From: Antedon bifida
Lineage: Eukaryota; Echinodermata; Crinoidea; Comatulida; Antedonidae
Assembly: GCA_963402885.1 (NCBI GenBank)
Contig: OY727103.1
Coordinates: 11,682,085-11,746,084, forward strand
DNA: 64,000 nucleotides
Direction: 5' to 3'
This document shows, in pieces, positions 22,201-34,200 of the stretch (within the stretch, counting starts at the first letter, position 1; each line of letters opens with the position of its first letter). The notes beneath the pieces were generated by a model. That model saw only the letters and a list, made by a program, of their open reading frames with translations. It did not search any database and was not told the DNA's origin. Made by a program: the position numbers and the translations under genes.

Positions 22201-25200
22201 TGGAGCGAAGACGTCACAGTATTTACTATATAAATCTGTGTGGCGAAAAGGGGTGTGGGGAAGGAGGGGAAGTTAAATGTCCGGCCAACTAAAAGGTAAT
22301 AAAAGGGACAACCACATTTATAAAGACATTTCTAAAAAAATAAAGCAGGAGTACGGAATAGACTTGTCTCCAAAGCAAGTAAACTCAAAGCTGAAGAGCC
22401 TACGAAAGCAGTACAAAATTGCAAAAATAACTCGGGGAGGGAACGAATTACTTGTCCCCATTACGATGTTTTCTGTGCTCTCACAACATCTCTATCACTA
22501 GGGCTAGCCTGTTGAAAGTGAGGCGTAAAACTTCCTTTATTGCGACTTTTAATTATCGACCAAATAAATGAATGGCAATTTGGGTAAAAAGGATGAAATT
22601 TAACACGACCACCCAAGAAGTATTGTTAGCAGAAACGGGGTACTGAAAAATACGGTATGAAAAATACCGTATTTTATACCGTATTTTGAGCAGTTGCAGC
22701 AGAAACAGGCCCATACTTGGGCCCTTTTGTTACAGTGTCTGTGGGATACCACAGGGTTCCATACTTGGGTCCTTACTTTTTATTTTATATGTCAATGACT
22801 ACAAATGTAAATACTGTATCAGTATGTATGCAGATTATATTATTATTTGTATTTTTCATCTTCTGATGATATATCTGATGTTGTTGAAACTAAATAAGGA
22901 CCTAGATAATGTTCAGAGGTGGCTCAAATTACTCGTTACTAGATAATTTGGTTTCATTTAATATTGTGTATAAACGTTTGTGTAATTTGTATGGTGTGTA
23001 CAGTATGTTCTCATATATTTATTTGTTTCTTAAGATAGTGTATAAAAATTAATTTCCGATATGTTTTATTAGAACAAATAAATGCTGGGAGAGAAGCGCA
23101 ATATTATTATTATTATTTCGAATGGTCACAAACCCTGGGGAGTTTTGGTAATATTGTTGCATGCGACATATCAATACAACAATACAATGTCTTATGTGTG
23201 ATTGGCTTGGCAGTTGATAGATGGATGTTAATTTGTGAAAACAAAGGCCTAAGAAATGCTGTTGTTTAAATACAGTACTTTGCATCATTATAATTATCAT
23301 TATAAAAATTAAATGTTTGTTTGGAAAATATTGTTTAATTTCAGTGATTTTATATGAAAAATCTACAGGCTAGCCTAGGCTAGGCCTAAATCGTTCAGAT
23401 TTGTGGGGAAATTACCAATTTTCGGGGAGGCAGGGATCTGCATTAAAAATCGAGGAAAATCGGATTTCGGGGAACTTGGGACCTCTAATTAGCATATCAC
23501 CATTACTGACAGTAAAATGTGAAAAGTAAACCACTTTTTATAATCGAAGGCAAATATAAATAGAAATTTCCCACAAAGTAGTAGAAGAAGCAAGATCGAT
23601 GAAAGGATGCCGACAACAACAAGGTCATATTCAATACTGTATAATGTTTAGTCAATCGCAGGCGGACTGCCGACAGAATATCGTATAATATAAAGTTTAC
23701 CTAGATTTTGTGGGTCACATGTCATGAAACAAAATACCACCTTCCCACCACATTGCATGTTTTTTTTTTCATGGTAAACATGTGTACTGGAATTGGGGTT
23801 GTTTTCATATGGTGGGCTCCCTGAACTGGTTAAGTGTGGTAAACATATCTAAATCCCTTCGTGTTGTCTACTGAAATTGGAGTTTTTTTTCATATGCTGG
23901 GCTCCCTAACATTAAATATTAAGTTAGCATGTAATTGATAACATTTTCTATCATAAAACCCTACCGGGCTATACCATGCTACTACGATACAAACAAATAC
24001 ATGGCCGGCTACATTCAGAATAATGACATTAGTAATTTCTTTCTTTCAGAACGCTGCCAGTATGACATTTTTTATTGGGTGGCCACCCTCTGATTAGGGC
24101 TTGTTAAGTGCACTATGTCGCAAGACGTTCAGCATTCGTAGCTAAAAGAAAATGAACAATATAAAGTTACTTGTGATGATATAATTATTACACAGTATTA
24201 TTGTGATTTATCATTTTATTATTTACGGCCACATATATATTTTGAATGTTTTTATTTAGTTTCACAAATATATATGATTTTTCTTTCATTTAGGTAAATC
24301 TTCGTTCTGGTATTCCAAATAATGGTTCAATTGAAACTTGTACAGCAGGAGCAGGCTCACTGCTTGTGGAGTTTGGAACGTTGAGTCGATTGCTTGTTAA
24401 TCCTGTTTATGAAAATGCAGCACGCCATTCTGTTGAGGTATTATGGGCGCATAGATCAGGAAATACAGGACTACTTGGTAGGTTGTTTGAAAAAATCTAG
24501 ATAATTTGTTGAGCAACTCAAATTGAGAGAAAATCGGCCATAGATAAGCGAGATGTTGAATGTGATAATTTATGATTAAAGAGAAATAATAAAATAATGT
24601 CACTTTATTCTTTCATGTATAAAGAAAATGGTAATTTTAAAAGTCAGGTGGCCATATTATGATGTACTGTACATCAAATGATGGCCGACATTTGATATAA
24701 TAGCCCACATTTTGCTGCCATCTATTTTGTATCAGGCCAACAAAAAATTGTTTAGTTTCCCAAGCACACCAAAAATTGACAAACAGGGTCGGTAGGTAGG
24801 GTATTTTTGTTGTTGATTGGTATAGATACCATGCTACTGATATTTCGTGTTAGGCCTATTATGTGTCAAAACATGTTAAGTGGTCTGTAAAGTTATTTTT
24901 CTTGTTTTGCCAATCAGAAATTCGCCAAGGCCCTCAGTTTTGGCAATTTCTAAAAATGGAATATCTCAAAAGCTTGCTAATGGTCTAGCCCTATTGTTAA
25001 GCTAGTAGTAGTACTAGTAGGGCCTAACCTAGGCTATATATGGCTAGAGCTATTGTAATGCGTGCTTGTCAACCCGTACCCAAACCAACCCGTACCCATG
25101 CCAACTTGTACCCAACTTGGCTAACTCGTACCCAAATAATTGGTCAACTCATACCCACTTTGGCTGACCTGTACCCAAACCAACCTGTATCCATGCAAAC

Positions 25201-28200
25201 CCGTACCTAATTATTAGTATTTAGCTTACTCGTACCCACATGGGGGCCCGGCCAGGTATAAAAAAATTTGCGCAATCAATATATGTTATATTACTAATGT
25301 TAAATGCACTAGCATATCTCTTCATGTTAAATCTGATGTAAACATTAGATGCAGCAGCTCTCTGCCTTTTGTTTTTTATGTACTACTACAGTACTACTAC
25401 TACTACTGTTTATAAGTAACCGCATTCATATTTCAACCGCATGGTACAGTATTGTTCCTATGAGTTGACAAACATGGAGCCAGAACCAAATAAAACAAAG
25501 CGGCTACATTATACATTATTTTCTTATTTTAGAAGAGGAGGTCAGAGAGGCCGGCATTGTCCTAGAGATCAGAACACAATGGATAAATTGAGACATTGAC
25601 CCAAATGATAGTTTTTAACCATAGGGGCCGTGTCAAAATTATATTACTCCGTGTAACGCAGTAAACACAAAGTTTGCCGTGGTTAACGCACTAACGCTCC
25701 TAACGGATGTTCGTTTATGCATAAACTTGTGGATTTCATTAATTGCGTTAGCAAATTGATTATTCATAAGTAAGCAAATGAATATTCATGAGTAGAAACA
25801 GGAGATACGCTCCGTTGATTTTTTTAATTAATACAAGCGTTTAAACAATAAATATCCTGCCTAATTTATTACATTCTACTGTTGCTATTATTTATACCAT
25901 TAGACGTTCAAAAACAAGCCGAACACTTTCATGACCAGACAGTGGGCAAACCCTGTCAACGTCTAAATATAGCACGATGTCGTTGTGGTATATACAGGGA
26001 GTTGTTAATAATAACAACTCTCTGGTATATACACGCATGACGGCTAGCAGGATGAACAAGACGGCGCTAATATTATTATTAGGTGAAAATATAATTATGA
26101 AAAAAATATTCGTGTACTGTTTTTTTCTTTTCATTAAAAATCATTAAATAAAATAATTACATCGCGATTGACGTTACACAAATATCTTACGGAAAATGGT
26201 CTTTTATTATTTCTTCTATCCAGAGAATTCGACTAGAGAGCGCGAAACACACGTGATCGCCACTGAGCTAGCGCGAAACTATAGGCTACTGCTGACATTG
26301 TTTTAGGGTGTGTACGTCAAATGGAATGTCCACAATAATCGTTCTTTCGGCGGCGAAACTCGCATGATGAACACACATGGTAATTTATTACCAGAGGGGC
26401 GCGTGTACATCAAATGGAATGTCCACAACAGTCGTTGGTTCGGGCAACAAACTCGCATGGTGAACACACGTGGTAATTTCTTACTTACCAGAGGGGTACG
26501 TGTACATCAAATGGAATTTCACAATAGTCGTTCGGCGTTCGGGTAACAAACTTGCATGATGAATATACACGTGGTAAATTCTTACCAGAGGGGTACGTGT
26601 ACATCAAATGGAATTTCACAACAGTCGTTCGGCGTTCGGGACAACAAACTCGCATGATTAATATACACGTGGTAATTTCTTTTAGATGGGTGCGTGTACA
26701 TCAAATGGAATTTCACGACAGTCGTTCGGCTCCTCGGAATTGTTTTTCCAACGATTGATTGTGCGGCTCACGAACACACATGGTAGTTTCTTACACTCAA
26801 ATGGAGACGATGGTCCACTACAGTGGACTCAGTTTTTCAAGATATTGATCCAGAGATTTACCAAGACAACAGCCAAATACCATCCACAATCAAATGTATT
26901 TCACGTTGTCAATTCGATAATTTGGAAAAAGGCAAATCACTAGAATGCGCGTTATGTGAAGCTCACTACCACAAGCTATGTGTGGGAATGAAAGTAAAGC
27001 AGAATCCACGCATTTGGATATGCCCGATTTGTAAAGAGATCCCTATGAATCTCAGCAACATGCATAAGAAAACATCAGAACTTGAGGAGACGATTACAAA
27101 TCTAATCAAAATCAACCAACAACTAAAGAACGAAATGAAAGAACAAGCAACTATAATTACAAACATGCAATCGCAATTACGCATGCAGTCAACAACTACA
27201 ACGAAAGATACGCCTTGCACAGACAGTGTGAATCAACCTTCTTCATCGAAACATTCCCATTCAAAGTCATCAGGAAGACCCGAAAATAAGCCTAATGAAA
27301 AATTGAATCTAATAATCGGCGACTCAATGGTGAAGGATATAAATGAAGGAGGACTTCAAACAACCAAAGTCATCTGCATGAGAGGTGCAAAAGTATGTGA
27401 TATAAAGGATAAATTGAGTGTTATCAGCAAGTCAGACCACCATTATGAAAACATCGTAATACATGTGGGTACAAATAACTGTGTATCCGAAGAAAAGTGT
27501 AACCAAGGAATTGCCGATTTCAAAGGCATGATAGAAGAGTTGAAATCTGATCTACCTAACGCCTCATTATTAATCTCATCTGTATCTCCAAGATCTGATA
27601 ATATCAACTACTTGTCAACGACTTTAATGATGCAATCAAAGAAATCGCGAAGACTCATCTTGCGAGTTCGTCGATCATGATCAAACGTTTAAGCTTCAAA
27701 ACGGATCTTTAACAAGAAGGAACCTTAACAGTAGTGGCTTGCATCTCTCTAAGGAAGGCACGCGAACCCTAATTCACAACATCGATATGGTACATAACAT
27801 TATTAAAACAAGAGTAAATTACGCGAACACTCACAAGATAGCACAACGGAAGCGGAAAGACAATAGAGGACACAATGTTACGAAAACAACAAAAGAAAAA
27901 CGTCTGTCGCAAAGCTATGTATCTCGTTGTCAGAAGTGTGGCCTAACAAATCACACTACAAGGGACTGCACACACAATCACGCGATAAAATGTTTCACTT
28001 GCCACAAGATAGGACACAAGGCATACAACTGTACTCAGCAACGAGACGGGTTACACAACGACCGGTCCCCATAGGATACAGCCCGCAACTTTTCAAAACA
28101 CTACGAACGTCATGAGGACAATAAATTTTGCTTATTAAATGATGAACTCACAATCACACATGAAACCAATATAGCAGAACTGATTGAATCACCATCATCT

Positions 28201-31200
28201 AGCTCGAACTCCAAAAAGAACTATCGACATAGAAGAGGAGGTAAAAAAGGTAAACAGTTTAAAAAACCTTTTAAAGAGTCAACTCTTAAAATTGCCTTTA
28301 ATAATGTTAATCATCTCAGACCTAAAATGTATGAAGTTTCATCCTTTTTGTATAACAATAATATAGATATCTTTGGTGTCGCTGAGACATTTTTAAGAAA
28401 CGGTATGACAGTCTCTGTTAATGGGTGTAAATGGTTCGGTAAAAATAGGAAGCTTAAGAATGGAGGGGGTATTGGCCTATTTGTGTCTAATGATATTGTG
28501 GTACTCGATGAAAACTTATTTGAAAGCAATTTAGATGAATATGAAAGGATGTGGCTAAAAATGAATATTAATAACAAACCTTTTTATATTGCCGTTGTAT
28601 ATTTTCCCGTCGAGGGAGTTAACAAAGAGTTGACTGCAGAATTATATAATCAACTCTTATTAGAAATTTTAAAGATAGAAAATATTAACGAAGAGGATGA
28701 CCCCTCTATCCTGATAATAGGCGATTTTAATGGTCGGATAGGCAATGCAATTGTAAATGGTGATAGAACTTTAAACTCAAACGGAATTAAGTTACTAGAG
28801 TTCAGTGATAATTCTAGTTTATCAATACTGAATCGTACTATCTTCTGTGAAGGGAAAATAACATGGGTAAAAGGTAATCAGACCAGTACAATTGACTATA
28901 TGCTCTCTTCTAAATGTATTCTTAATAAGATTAGTAAGCTAATTGTAGACGAACTTAGGCATTATAGTATTGGTAGTGATCATAACATGTTGATCCTAAA
29001 TTTAATTAATAATGAAAATAATCAGTATAGTTTAGGTGAAAGAAAGAAAAAGAAATTTATTTGGGATACACATAAAGGTCAAGATTATTCTGCTTACCAC
29101 CAAGAACTGAACTTAGGCTTTGATAACTGGGATGTTATTGTTAACAACTTCAATAATGTTAATGACATTTGGGAAGCATGGAAGTCAATTGTTATTTCAG
29201 CTGTGGTAAATGGAATTGGAAAGAGAGTAATTAATAATAAACATAAACCATGGTTTGATAAAGAAGCTGATATTGCAATAAAACGTAGGAAAAATGCTGC
29301 TCGAACGCATAGAAAGTACATTAAAAGAGAAGATAAAGATAATGCTACTTCAGAATTTTTATGGAATAGTTACCTGGAAAAACGTGCCGATACTAACATT
29401 TTAATTAAACAAAAGATTAACAAGAAAAGAGTCGATAATTCAATTAAAATTGCTAATAAAGGTGGACCAAGATGTAAAGATTTCTGGAAAGCCCTAAGAG
29501 GCCCTAAACATAAACAGGAAGTGGTCAGTTGTATTAAATCACCTTTTTCGGACGAAATTATTACAGAAAAAGTTAAAATGAACCAAACAGTAAAACAATA
29601 CTGGGAAACTCTAGGAAAAATGCATATGAATATGTCTGATTGCATCTCACTTAACACGTCGATGTTTATCCAGAAGGTACGTTCCGATCTAAGTTCAGAC
29701 AATCCTAATAATACTAATATTAATGATAATAATGCAAATAGTAATGAACACTCGGAATTATTCCTACATAATATCAAATTAAATATTAATACTGTTTCAA
29801 TTGCTCTTGCACATGCCAAAAATAATAAGGCGCCAGGGCCAGACGGAATTACAAACGAACTCCTTAAAAATGGGGGTGTTTATATTGAATACTCTCTTTT
29901 GTTTATGTTCCAAAGAATTATCGAACTAGGAGAAATTCCAAATGAATGGAACAAATCTACTATTATCCCTATTTTCAAAAAAGGAAATAGGTTAGACTTA
30001 AATAATTATAGCGGTATTTCTTTGACTTCCTGTATATCTAAGATTTTCAATAGGATTATTGCTTTCTCGATAACTGAAGAAGGGGATGTCCTTTCGGAAG
30101 TACAGGGAGGTTTTCGCGCACAACATAGGTGTGAGGATCACATTTTTTACATTAAAAAGTATTGCTGCCTGCAGATTTGCAGAAGGGAAAAACACCTATA
30201 TGGCCTTCCTGGACTTCCGAAAGGCATTCGACAGTGTATGGCGAGAAGGGCTACTAAAAGCTATATGGAACTGTGGTATTAGGGGTAATATATGGAAACT
30301 TATTGACAAATTATATAAAAATGTTGAAGGATATGTAACATTTGGAAACATTTCTACTGATTCATTTGTAATCGATCAGGGAGTTAAACAGGGATGTACT
30401 CTATCTCCTGTACTCTTTTCCATTTTTATTAATGAATTTAAGAAGTTGTTAGAGTCAAATAATGTTGGTGTTAAGATCCAAAATAAATGGATGGGTAGTC
30501 TTTTCTGGGCTGATGATGTCGTGCTAATTGCCAATAATGAGCATGACCTTAAAAAGATGCTTAAATTAGCAGGTGATTTTTCAAATGATTGGAAAATTAA
30601 TTTTAACTATGAAAAATCAAAAGTCTTGATTTTTGGAAAAAAGATAAATAAATATAAACAATGGGATCTTGGCAAACATCACATCACAGAAACAGACACC
30701 TACCAATATCTAGGAGTGCTAATATCAAGAAATTTATGTGAACATCCGCATATTGACAATGTTGTTAAAAAGGGTAATAGATTAGTTTCATATGTTAAAT
30801 CTATAATTGATAATCTTGATGACTTTGACAGAGTATATTACGGAAATATCCTATGGAAAACAATAGTTTTACCTTCTATTAATTATGCTTGCTCTGTTTG
30901 GACTGGAGGGTCCAATTCAGATATTGAGAGACTGGAACGGCTTCAAATGCAGATGGCACGATATATTTTAAAAGCACCAGTGTATACACCCAAAGTGGCC
31001 TTATATGGAGATCTAGGATGGATACCCTTAACCGTATCTCATAACATATTACAACTAAAATTCTTTGAACGTTTAGTCGGGTTAAATGAAAAACGATGGC
31101 CCAACCTATTATACAAGACTATGCTTAATTACAACACAAAAGAATTAGTTGTGTTCGAACCACTTTCTGTAGATTTGAATGCATGCATATTTTTAACAAT

Positions 31201-34200
31201 GTTTTTAAAAATCGCACTATGGAAAATTGGTTAAATTTACTGAAACAAAATATTTTAGATAATGTAAATAATCAATGGTCAGAGGACCTCGCATCTAAAT
31301 CGTCGCTATCTTTTTATGCAAAGTTAAAATCAAAGCCGGATCTTGAAAAGTTTTTACTTGATAAAACAAATTTTAATGGTGCCCGTCTTAAAGTTCAAGC
31401 CCGTTCCAATACTCTACCTTTAAATTTTAAATTAAGTAAATGGACAGTGGATAATGATTGTCTCTGTTCATTATGTAACTCTGGAAATATAGAGGACATA
31501 TCTCACTTTTTATTTAGTTGTGATGCATTACAATGTGTAAGAGAAGAACAGCTAAATGTACTTAAACAAGACTTAATTTTTCATAACGAGTTAGATGTTT
31601 GGGAAACATTCTGCACCAGTAACAATGACTAAAAAATGTTATATGTTCTGGGGACGGATACACTTCCCCTCAGTAATAATGTTCTATTGAGTCTTGACAA
31701 ATTTTGTAAAGTATACCTAACAAGATCATGGAAAATACGAAACAATCTTATACAACTCGCAGATAGCATGTAATGTTTTTGTTTTGTTGCGGTATAGATA
31801 TCTTTTTATTTTGAGTTTTTAATACTATTTTTTTTAAATTTTGGTACAATTTTTTTTTTTTTTTTTTTTTTTTTTCAGTTACTGTACTACTTAAAAATTG
31901 TTTGTATTTCATTTCTTTTTAACTCATTGTATATTGCTTAAGTGACGTACGACTACGATAGCGATCGAGTCGGCGGTTGACTAGTTTTATTTTGTATCTG
32001 TTTGTTTTTATTAATTTGTATCTGTTGAATGTCTATCTGTATATAGAACGCACCGTGTATGAACGAGTTCCACCGTTGTAAAGGTGTAGTTTCAATAAAT
32101 TATTATTATTACTTATGGAATTGTTTTTCTACAAAGATCGTTCGCATTAAATACACGTACCATGATTATAGGTTTATTTTAAATAAAAATACAATAGCCT
32201 ACATTTAAGTATAATAAGCCTTTTTAGGACCGTGCGTGCAGTACTGGGACCGTGGGAAAATTGTGATTTTTTATTGTAAATATTTAGATCAGACAAACAA
32301 ATTTACAAAGAAAAATATGGTAAAATATGTAAAACTGTATTTTAATGTTTAAAAAAAAATCATTACTGCACTTTACTATACTAAAGAATAACATTGTATA
32401 CAGTGTGTACGTATAGCCAGAGCCTTGCAGCACGGCCACACAAGGGAATTCCCCTGTACTACAGCGTACTCTACTGTACTACATTATACCGTGTGTTGTC
32501 GCTGAAAAAAAAATAATACGGGCTCAAAAAATGGGAATTCCCCTGAATTGAAAACAGTGGAAACAACACACATAACGTATAATGTATTACAAAATGTTCA
32601 AACCGTTTACCGCGTTTACTGTTTTTTTATTATTCAGTAAACGAAGTAAACGAATCCGTAATTACCTCATGAATATGAATGAGGCAAAACGTTAGTAGCG
32701 TTAGCGCTTAACACTTCAATGAACATGGTTACACCCACCTCATTAACGAATTATAATACACAGAATAACGTTAATCGCGGTGCACCGCGTTACACGGAGT
32801 AATATAATTTTGACACGACCCCCCAAAGCAAATTCTATTCTCTGGTGGGGAACGACTCAAAGTTAGAATTGGTGATAATGCTTCAATTGAGGAGTTCTTT
32901 TTTCAATACTTTACTGATGATATATTTTCACATATTGTACAGGAGACTAACCGATATGCTCAGCAGTTCATCAATGCAACACGTGATAAACTGAACAATC
33001 GATCCAGGGTTCATCAATGGGTTCCCACCACCGTTCCTGAAATGAAGACGTTTTTCGGTTTACTTGGACTGATGGGTATTATTCACAAGCCTAGGCTAGA
33101 AATGTATTGGAACACTGATGATTTGATAGAAACACCTATATTTGGCCAAATAATGAACAGCTATAGGTTTTTCCTGATAATGAAATTTCATTGCAAACAA
33201 TGAAGACCCAGTACATGACCCCACGGATGGGCAGGCTCTACAAAATTAGGCCTCTCATCAGAATGGTTCGAGAACAAAGAGTACATTTTCTTTCTCCAAT
33301 TGGTGCAAGTGACCATGCGGTTCTGATGTTTTATTTTGAGCTAGAGAGTGAGTGCTCGTTTGAAGTTGATTCTTCTCTCAAACTTAATTATTCCAAGGCT
33401 AACTTTTGTTCTATAAACTCTTTCTTCCAGGCCCAAAATTGGAATGTTACCCTTGATAAACCCATAATTCAGGCTTGGGATACTTTATTAAAAAATACAA
33501 TGAGGCTGTTTCTAAATATGTCCCTAAGATTAATATTATCCGTTCTTACAAACCTTCAAAACACAAATGGATGATGTCAAAAGTATTATGCAAAATTGAA
33601 AAGAAAAATCTTGCATGGAAGCGATACATGAAAAGACGTACTCGGTCCAGATCTAGGAAATATTGTAAAGCCAGAAATGCCTCTGTAACTGCAGTGAGGC
33701 TAGCTAAAGCTCGATTTTAAAAAGATATTGCCACTAACGTTAAATCATCTCCTAAAGCTTTTTTCTCTTATGTGAGAAGCCGTACCTCGATTAAATCGAA
33801 CGTTAGTAATATAAAATGCCCTGACGGCTCCTTTGCAAATTCTAATTTTGAATGTAGCCAAGTTCTAAACTCCTCTTTTCATGCTGTTTTCGATCCCGAG
33901 GATACCACATCCATCCCTGAACCTTCTTACCATTTTCATGGTCCACCACTTGAAAGCGTCCATAAAGCGTTGATAACTATGGATGATGTATCTTCTGAAA
34001 TAAAAAATGTAAAGACAAACTCCTCTCCTGGACCTGATGGTGTTCATCCAAGTGTTCTAAAGGAATGCGAAACGTCCCTTAGCATGCCTATTTTTCTCTT
34101 ATTCCAAAAGACTCTTACCTCTGGAGAGCTCCCAAATGATTGGAAAGATGCTCATATTACACCTATTCATGAAGGAGGTTCCCGCGTTGAACCATCTAAC

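Larger units (their letters stand above)
21727..22775 (+). repeat. 48-bp in-frame minisatellite of RT motif B, split by an insertion
   Basis: Units start at 21727, 21775, 21823 and 21871, with a fifth at 22728. Each is exactly 16 codons in the LINE frame ([16 protein letters not shown]). Unit four is split after 36 bases by the element at 21907-22712 and resumes at 22716 with its last 12 bases. That fixes the insertion point and the 3-bp target duplication. Confidence 0.92.
20100..23010 (+). pseudogene. Broken CR1/L2-like LINE
   Basis: Fragments in order: an ORF1-like SGNH/esterase piece with [11 protein letters not shown] at 20100-20620, an endonuclease piece with RSVAVYVKQ and [10 protein letters not shown] at 21060-21290 continuing out of frame to VIIGDVNCD, an RT motif A-like stretch ([14 protein letters not shown]) near 21590, motif B ([10 protein letters not shown], amplified), LLFILYVND, a decayed active-site block (MYADY for YADD) and [14 protein letters not shown]. 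The tail near 23090-23118 is ATT-rich. Many stops and frameshifts occur. About 430 bp at 20640-21060 shows no LINE similarity and may be an insertion. Confidence 0.75.
26290..32113 (+). mobile_element. Nearly full-length LINE with tandem 5' monomers
   Basis: Order: five 5' monomers, ORF1 (PHD finger, coiled coil, SGNH esterase, two zinc knuckles), ORF2 (endonuclease, reverse transcriptase, C-terminal zinc motif), and a 3' UTR with a long T run at 31850-31875 and a tail TTCAATAAATTATTATTATT. About 5.8 kb. Both ORFs have a few frameshifts, so this copy is inactive but young enough that every domain reads easily. The exact 5' end and the target duplication are not determined. The clade is not assigned, although an SGNH ORF1 occurs in CR1/L2 relatives. 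Confidence 0.85.
25624..32824. mobile_element. DNA element with 36-bp inverted ends, carrying a LINE
   Basis: The left end begins GGGGCCGTGTCAAAATTATA and goes on through TTACTCCGTGTAACGC. The right end is its inverse (GCGTTACACGGAGTAATATA at 32787 onward), with one change and two extra G at the tip. Looser inverted similarity extends inward (CGTTAGC, ATTCATGAG words). About 670 bp on the left and 710 bp on the right belong to this element. The middle is the younger LINE. No target duplication is clear, and the superfamily is open. Confidence 0.75.
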
